Assembly (NCBI RefSeq): GCF_014645535.1
Contig: NZ_BMLX01000008.1
Coordinates: 62,001-126,000 of the forward strand
DNA length: 64,000 bases
DNA from: Silvimonas iriomotensis
GTDB taxonomy: Bacteria > Pseudomonadota > Gammaproteobacteria > Burkholderiales > Chitinibacteraceae
Direction: 5' to 3'
Both the position numbers and the translations under genes were made by a program. This document shows, piece by piece, positions 60,367 through 64,000 of this stretch (within the stretch, counting starts at the first letter, position 1; the number at the start of each line of letters is the position of its first letter). The notes under the pieces were generated by a model, which saw only the letters and a program-made list of their open reading frames with translations, did no database searches and was not told the DNA's origin.

Positions 60367-61188
60367 GTGAACAACGCCCCAGAAATCCGCCCCGGCCAGT
60401 CGGTCGAATTACTCAAGCAACTGCACATCCTGACCCGGGACGGCAAACTGAATCAGGACAGCCGCCGCAAGCTCAAGCAGATTTACCACCTGTACAACTT
60501 CATTGAGCCGCTGCTCAAAGACGTGCTGGAAAAGCACCCGGCGGTGTCGCTGGTGGATCACGGCGCGGGCAAGTCTTACCTGGGCTTCATTCTGTACGAC
60601 CTGTTTTTCAAGGAACGCAGCGACGGCCATATCTACGGGATTGAAACCCGTCAGGCGCTGGTCGATGGTTCACGCGAGCTGGCAGACCGGCTGGGCTTTG
60701 GCCGCATGTCGTTCCTGCACGAGACGGTAGAGCAATCAATCAGCTCCACCGCCCTGCCCGAACAGATCGACGTGGTGACCGCGCTGCATGCCTGCGATAC
60801 CGCCACCGACGACGCGATCAAGTTCGCCCTGGAAAAAGATGCCCACCACATCGTCCTGGTGCCGTGCTGCCAGGCCGAGGTGGCCAGCCACCTGCGCAAG
60901 CTGAAAAACCAGTCCTTCGGCAAAACGCCGTTGTCTGAAATCTGGCGCCACCCCATCCATACCCGCGAGTTCGGTAGCCAGATCACCAATGTGCTGCGCT
61001 GCCTGTTGCTGGAAGCGCACGGTTACCAGGTCACCGTGACGGAACTGGTGGGCTGGGAGCACTCGATGAAGAACGAGTTGATCATCGCCAGCAAATCCGG
61101 CCAGCGCCCGCGCAACGCACGTGAACGGGCCGAGGCGATTCTGGATGAACTGAACCTGGGTGAGATGCGGTACCGGTTTGTGTATTGA
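60367..61188 (+). CDS. SAM-dependent methyltransferase (Methyltransf_32-like)
   Basis: The 273-residue protein from GTG 60367 has the SAM-binding VSLVDHGAGKSYLGFILYDLFF, DVVTALHACDTATDDAIKFAL and HHIVLVPCCQAEVASHL, with a C-terminal RNARERAEAILDELNL. This fits the class I methyltransferases of the Methyltransf_32 type. The substrate is unknown; no tRNA or rRNA target can be inferred. The start is uncertain: an upstream GTG at 60298 would add 23 residues of poor quality. Confidence 0.82.
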   Translation: MNNAPEIRPGQSVELLKQLHILTRDGKLNQDSRRKLKQIYHLYNFIEPLLKDVLEKHPAVSLVDHGAGKSYLGFILYDLFFKERSDGHIYGIETRQALVDGSRELADRLGFGRMSFLHETVEQSISSTALPEQIDVVTALHACDTATDDAIKFALEKDAHHIVLVPCCQAEVASHLRKLKNQSFGKTPLSEIWRHPIHTREFGSQITNVLRCLLLEAHGYQVTVTELVGWEHSMKNELIIASKSGQRPRNARERAEAILDELNLGEMRYRFVY

Positions 61189-61200
61189 GGGTCACGCGAC

Positions 61201-61253
61201 ACAATCCACCGTTGCGATGGTGGATTGTCGCCCCGCTCCGAATCCACCCTACC
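61201..61253. repeat. REP-like hairpin repeat
   Basis: ACAATCCACC (61201-61210) pairs perfectly with GGTGGATTGT (61219-61228). A second copy, AATCCACC (61241-61248), can pair with the same GGTGGATT, so two alternative hairpins are possible. The minus-strand reading GTAGGGTGGATT...AATCCACC resembles REP-like repeats common in proteobacteria. It is between convergent genes. Confidence 0.65.
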
Positions 61254-61303
61254 CGCTAACGGCGTTTCAAGGTCTTGCACACACCCGCCGGCAACGCGCC
61301 AGA

Positions 61304-62050
61304 TCAGGCCGGAACTTCCACGCCCTGCATTGCATCCAGCGCATCCGTAAACACCCCGCTCACGCCCCACCCTTGCAATTCTCGCGCCCGTTCGGGGTCA
61401 TTCACGGTGTAGGCCAGCACGTGATAACCGGCCTCCCGCACGGCTTTCACGCGGGCGGCGGTCAGGATTTTGTGATTGCAATGCAGGGAAACGGCTTCCA
61501 GCTTCTGCAGGCGTTCGGCCCAGTCGTCGTGCCAGTGATCCACCAGCCAGCCGACGGGTAACCAGGGCGCGGCGGCGACGGCGGCTTCCAGCGCCTCGTA
61601 CGAGAACGATGACAACAGCGGCGGCACGTCCTCGCCCTGCCACAGCAAGGCGGCGTCACGCGCTACCAGTTTGCCGGTGTCCACTTCGCGGCCGGGGCAA
61701 GGTTTGATCTCGACATTGGCCATCAGGCGATTGCGCACGCAATACAGACCCACGTCGCTAAAGGCCGGGATAGGCTCGCCGGCAAATTCCTCGCCTTTCC
61801 AGCTGCCGGCGTCCACATCCTGCAGATCGGCAAAACGCTTTTGCGCCATCGGGCCATGGCCGTCGCTGGTGCGCTCCAGCGTGTCGTCATGCAGCAGCAC
61901 GCAGACGTTGTCGGCAGTGAGTTTGACGTCGAATTCCACCGCCCGGTAGCCGCATTCCGTGGCTTTCATCATGCCGGCCAGGGTGTTTTCCGGCGCCAGC
62001 CGGCCGCCGCCGCGGTGGGCAAACAAGAAGGGATAGGGCCAGTCGCTCAT
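61304..62050 (-). CDS. ugpQ: Glycerophosphodiester phosphodiesterase (cytoplasmic type)
   Basis: The 248-residue protein has the GDPD signature FLFAHRGGGRLAPENTLAGMMKA, the metal and acid residues in AVEFDVKLTADNVCVLLHDDTLERTSDG, ANVEIKPCPG and the C-terminal NDPERARELQGWGVSGVFTDALD. It hydrolyses glycerophosphodiesters to glycerol 3-phosphate and an alcohol. It has no signal peptide, so the cytoplasmic UgpQ type is the better match. ATG 62050 was chosen; 22 earlier codons have no support and the Shine-Dalgarno is weak. Confidence 0.92.
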   Translation of the reverse strand: MSDWPYPFLFAHRGGGRLAPENTLAGMMKATECGYRAVEFDVKLTADNVCVLLHDDTLERTSDGHGPMAQKRFADLQDVDAGSWKGEEFAGEPIPAFSDVGLYCVRNRLMANVEIKPCPGREVDTGKLVARDAALLWQGEDVPPLLSSFSYEALEAAVAAAPWLPVGWLVDHWHDDWAERLQKLEAVSLHCNHKILTAARVKAVREAGYHVLAYTVNDPERARELQGWGVSGVFTDALDAMQGVEVPA

Positions 62051-62309
62051 GGTCACATGCCTGCATAAAACGGGGTCATACCTCGTCAGACGATTATGCC
62101 GCACCGATTGTTCCATCGGCGTGTCAGCCCATTGTGTGCCGATCAGCCGGCGTTAGGGGCGAAGCGGGCCGGCATGCGGTGTATACTGGCAGGCTTACCC
62201 GAAACTTCTACAACGTGGCATACAGGCTATTGTTTTTGCCTGATAGCAAGGTTTTGTCACGCTGCGGCAATATCGGTGTCATTCAATACAGAGTATGAGC
62301 GAGAGCAAC

Positions 62310-62582
62310 ATGAGCAGAACCGTCAACTGCGTCAAACTGGGCCGTGAGGCTGAAGGGCTGGATTTTCCGCCGGTCCCGGGTGATCTGGGCCGCCGCCTGT
62401 GGGAAAACGTTTCCAAAGAGGCATGGCAGGCATGGGTGCGTCACCAGACCATGCTGATCAACGAAAACCGCCTGAATCTGGCTGATCCGAGCGCCCGCAA
62501 GTATCTGCAACAGCAGATGGAAAACTACTTCTTTGGCGGTGGCGCAGACGCTGTTCAGGGTTACGTGCCGCCTTCGAACTAA
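62310..62582 (+). CDS. yggX: Fe(2+)-trafficking / oxidative damage protection protein YggX
   Basis: This 90-residue protein matches Ygg[56 protein letters not shown] and [16 protein letters not shown]. It helps protect iron-sulfur proteins from oxidants. ATG 62310 was chosen over 62295 because the family begins SRTV. The downstream gap to ppk1 contains a GCGATCGC inverted pair (62594-62614) without a T-run. Confidence 0.95.
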   Translation: MSRTVNCVKLGREAEGLDFPPVPGDLGRRLWENVSKEAWQAWVRHQTMLINENRLNLADPSARKYLQQQMENYFFGGGADAVQGYVPPSN

Positions 62583-62701
62583 GCATCGGCATTGCGATCG
62601 CTTCAGGCGATCGCTGCTGCAGCAACCGGCTCTACCCTGTTTGCGCGCCCGGCTCACGCCGGGTTTCAAGACCGATCAACCGCCACGCATACGCCGACAC
62701 C

Positions 62702-64000
62702 ATGAACATGATCTACAAGCCCGCAGAAAACCAGTTGATGCTGAACCGCGAACTGGGTCTCCTGGAATTCAACCGCCGCGTGCTGGCGCAAGCGGAAGAC
62801 CAGGCCAATCCGCTGCTGGAACGACTCAAGTTCCTGTGTATCGTTTCATCCAATCTGGATGAATTCTTCGAAGTGCGCATGGCCTGGCTCAAGGAGAACA
62901 TGAAGCTCTCCGCCACGCGCCTGCTGCCTGAGGGCGTAACGCCCATGCAGGCCTTCGAATGGATTACGCGTGAGAGCCATGATCTGGTCGAGCGCCAGTA
63001 CCGCGTATTTGGCGAAGTGATGCTGCCCGCGCTGGCCGCTGAAGGCATTCACTTTTTCCGCCGTACGCTGTGGACCGACAGCCAGCGCGAATGGGTGCGC
63101 GATTACTTCTTCCGTGAACTGATGCCGGTGCTCACGCCGATCGGTCTGGACCCGTCCCACCCGTTCCCGCGCGTGCTCAACAAGTCGCTCAACTTCATTG
63201 TTGAACTGGAAGGCCGCGACGCATTCGGCCGCAACTCCGGCATTGCCATTGTGCAGGCCCCGCGTATCTTGCCGCGTTTTGTGAAACTGCCGGCCGAGGT
63301 CAGCGGCGTGGAACACGGCTTTGTGTTCTTGTCGTCCATCCTGCACGCACATGTTGATGAACTGTTTGCCGGCATGCGCGCCAAGGGCTGCTACCAGTTC
63401 CGCGTCACGCGTGACTCTGATGTCTCGGTCGATAACGACGAAGACGTGAAAGACTTGCGCGCCGCGCTGGAAGGCGAATTGTCACAACGCCCGTTCGGCA
63501 GCGCCGTGCGCCTGGAAGTGGCCGATAACTGCCCGCTGCATCTGCAGGACTTCCTCAAAGAACAATTCCGCCTGGAAGACGTGGACGTTTACCGCGTCAA
63601 CGGCCCGGTGAACCTGGTGCGCCTGATGCAGGTGCCCGATCAGGTTGATCGCCCGGATCTGAAATTTGAACCGTTCATGCCAGGTACGCCGGTCGAGTTG
63701 CGCAAGCAGTCTGACCTGTTTGCCGCCATTCGCCATGGCGACGTGCTGTTGCACCACCCGTATCAAAGCTTCACCCCGGTGATCGACCTGCTGCAACAGG
63801 CCGCGCTGGACCCGTCCGTCGTTGCCATCAAGATGACCGTGTACCGCACCGGTTCTGATTCGGCCTTGATGGAAGCGCTGCTGGAAGCCGCCCGCCGTGG
63901 CAAGGAAGTCACCGCCGTGGTGGAACTGATGGCGCGCTTTGACGAGGAAGCCAACATCAACTGGGCCGCCAAGCTGGAACGCGCCGGCGCGCACGTGGTG
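62702..64000 (+). CDS. ppk1: Polyphosphate kinase 1, N-terminal part (partial)
   Basis: The frame runs off the right edge after 433 codons. It opens with AENQLMLNRELGLLEFNRRVLAQAED, then the N domain with SSNLDEFFEVRMAWLKE, the H domain with LTPIGLDPSHPFPRVLNKSLNF, and C1-domain segments HHPYQSFTPVIDLLQQAALDP, AIKMTVYRTGSDS and VTAVVELMARFDEEANI. The catalytic His region lies further on, outside the window. It polymerises ATP gamma-phosphate into polyphosphate. The ATGs at 62702 and 62708 are both possible. Confidence 0.95.
   Translation, partial: MNMIYKPAENQLMLNRELGLLEFNRRVLAQAEDQANPLLERLKFLCIVSSNLDEFFEVRMAWLKENMKLSATRLLPEGVTPMQAFEWITRESHDLVERQYRVFGEVMLPALAAEGIHFFRRTLWTDSQREWVRDYFFRELMPVLTPIGLDPSHPFPRVLNKSLNFIVELEGRDAFGRNSGIAIVQAPRILPRFVKLPAEVSGVEHGFVFLSSILHAHVDELFAGMRAKGCYQFRVTRDSDVSVDNDEDVKDLRAALEGELSQRPFGSAVRLEVADNCPLHLQDFLKEQFRLEDVDVYRVNGPVNLVRLMQVPDQVDRPDLKFEPFMPGTPVELRKQSDLFAAIRHGDVLLHHPYQSFTPVIDLLQQAALDPSVVAIKMTVYRTGSDSALMEALLEAARRGKEVTAVVELMARFDEEANINWAAKLERAGAHVV

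Noticed and set aside
62594-62614. Pair of GCGATCGC octamers after yggX
   Set aside because: They resemble the cyanobacterial HIP1 octamer, but a single pair in a non-cyanobacterial genome is chance; it may only be a weak hairpin.

Overview
The window is a gene-dense, GC-rich stretch of a Gram-negative chromosome. It looks like a betaproteobacterium of the order Neisseriales (Chromobacteriaceae/Chitinibacteraceae-like). The support is a complete division and cell-wall (dcw) cluster ending in lpxC, the rpmH-rnpA-yidD-yidC block beside dnaA, a CNP1-like exported protein, and the style of REP-like repeats. The genus is inference. I see no tRNA or rRNA gene, insertion sequence, prophage or CRISPR array. 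Most of the window is housekeeping sequence.

Layout. 1-1310: end of fbp plus a class II aldolase. 1374-20334: RidA, a 61-residue membrane protein, then lpxC and the dcw cluster on the minus strand, transcribed from mraZ to lpxC (mraZ, rsmH, ftsL, ftsI, murE, murF, mraY, murD, ftsW, murG, murC, ddl, ftsQ, ftsA, ftsZ, lpxC). A MraZ-box operator lies upstream of mraZ. 20526-22172: a tiny two-helix protein, msrP, then a 400-bp non-coding composite in which a hairpin-rich REP-like element sits between two oppositely oriented arrays of exactly 13 heptamers each. 22376-27119: pyrimidine nucleoside salvage operon nupC-deoC-deoA-cdd-udp. 27131-29230: glnK-amtB with a sigma-54 promoter and an NtrC-like site. 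29335-31880: ubiK, the RNase P RNA gene, a membrane protein coupled to pyrC, and a TusA-like protein.

32088-36680: two exported proteins of uncertain role, proB, msrQ (13 kb from its partner msrP) and galM. 36767-40955: yidC, yidD, rnpA and rpmH facing away from dnaA, with a perfect DnaA box between rpmH and dnaA. dnaN does not follow dnaA. 41022-47667: Dyp peroxidase, YqiA-type esterase, quinone oxidoreductase, metH. 47741-53449: DUF1801, a YhfG-Fic toxin-antitoxin pair, a FUSC transporter, DUF1223, YccF, an FAD-dependent dehydrogenase and an S4 RNA-binding protein. 53625-58728: aromatic amino acid type permease, two BON-domain exported proteins, a YgjP-like metallopeptidase, a MATE pump and a GIY-YIG protein. 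58729-64000: tandem HD-GYP protein, a methyltransferase, a glycerophosphodiesterase, yggX, and the first 433 codons of ppk1.

I did not find a clearly new multi-gene system. The most unusual items are the paired 13-copy heptamer arrays around the REP-like element, the nested inverted repeat abutting the ftsZ stop codon, the mra promoter embedded in a terminator hairpin, the acidic insert in MurD, the CxxCH tail on a CNP1-like protein, and the separation of dnaA from dnaN. Very long open frames opposite murD-murF, metH and lpxC are composition artefacts and are not annotated.
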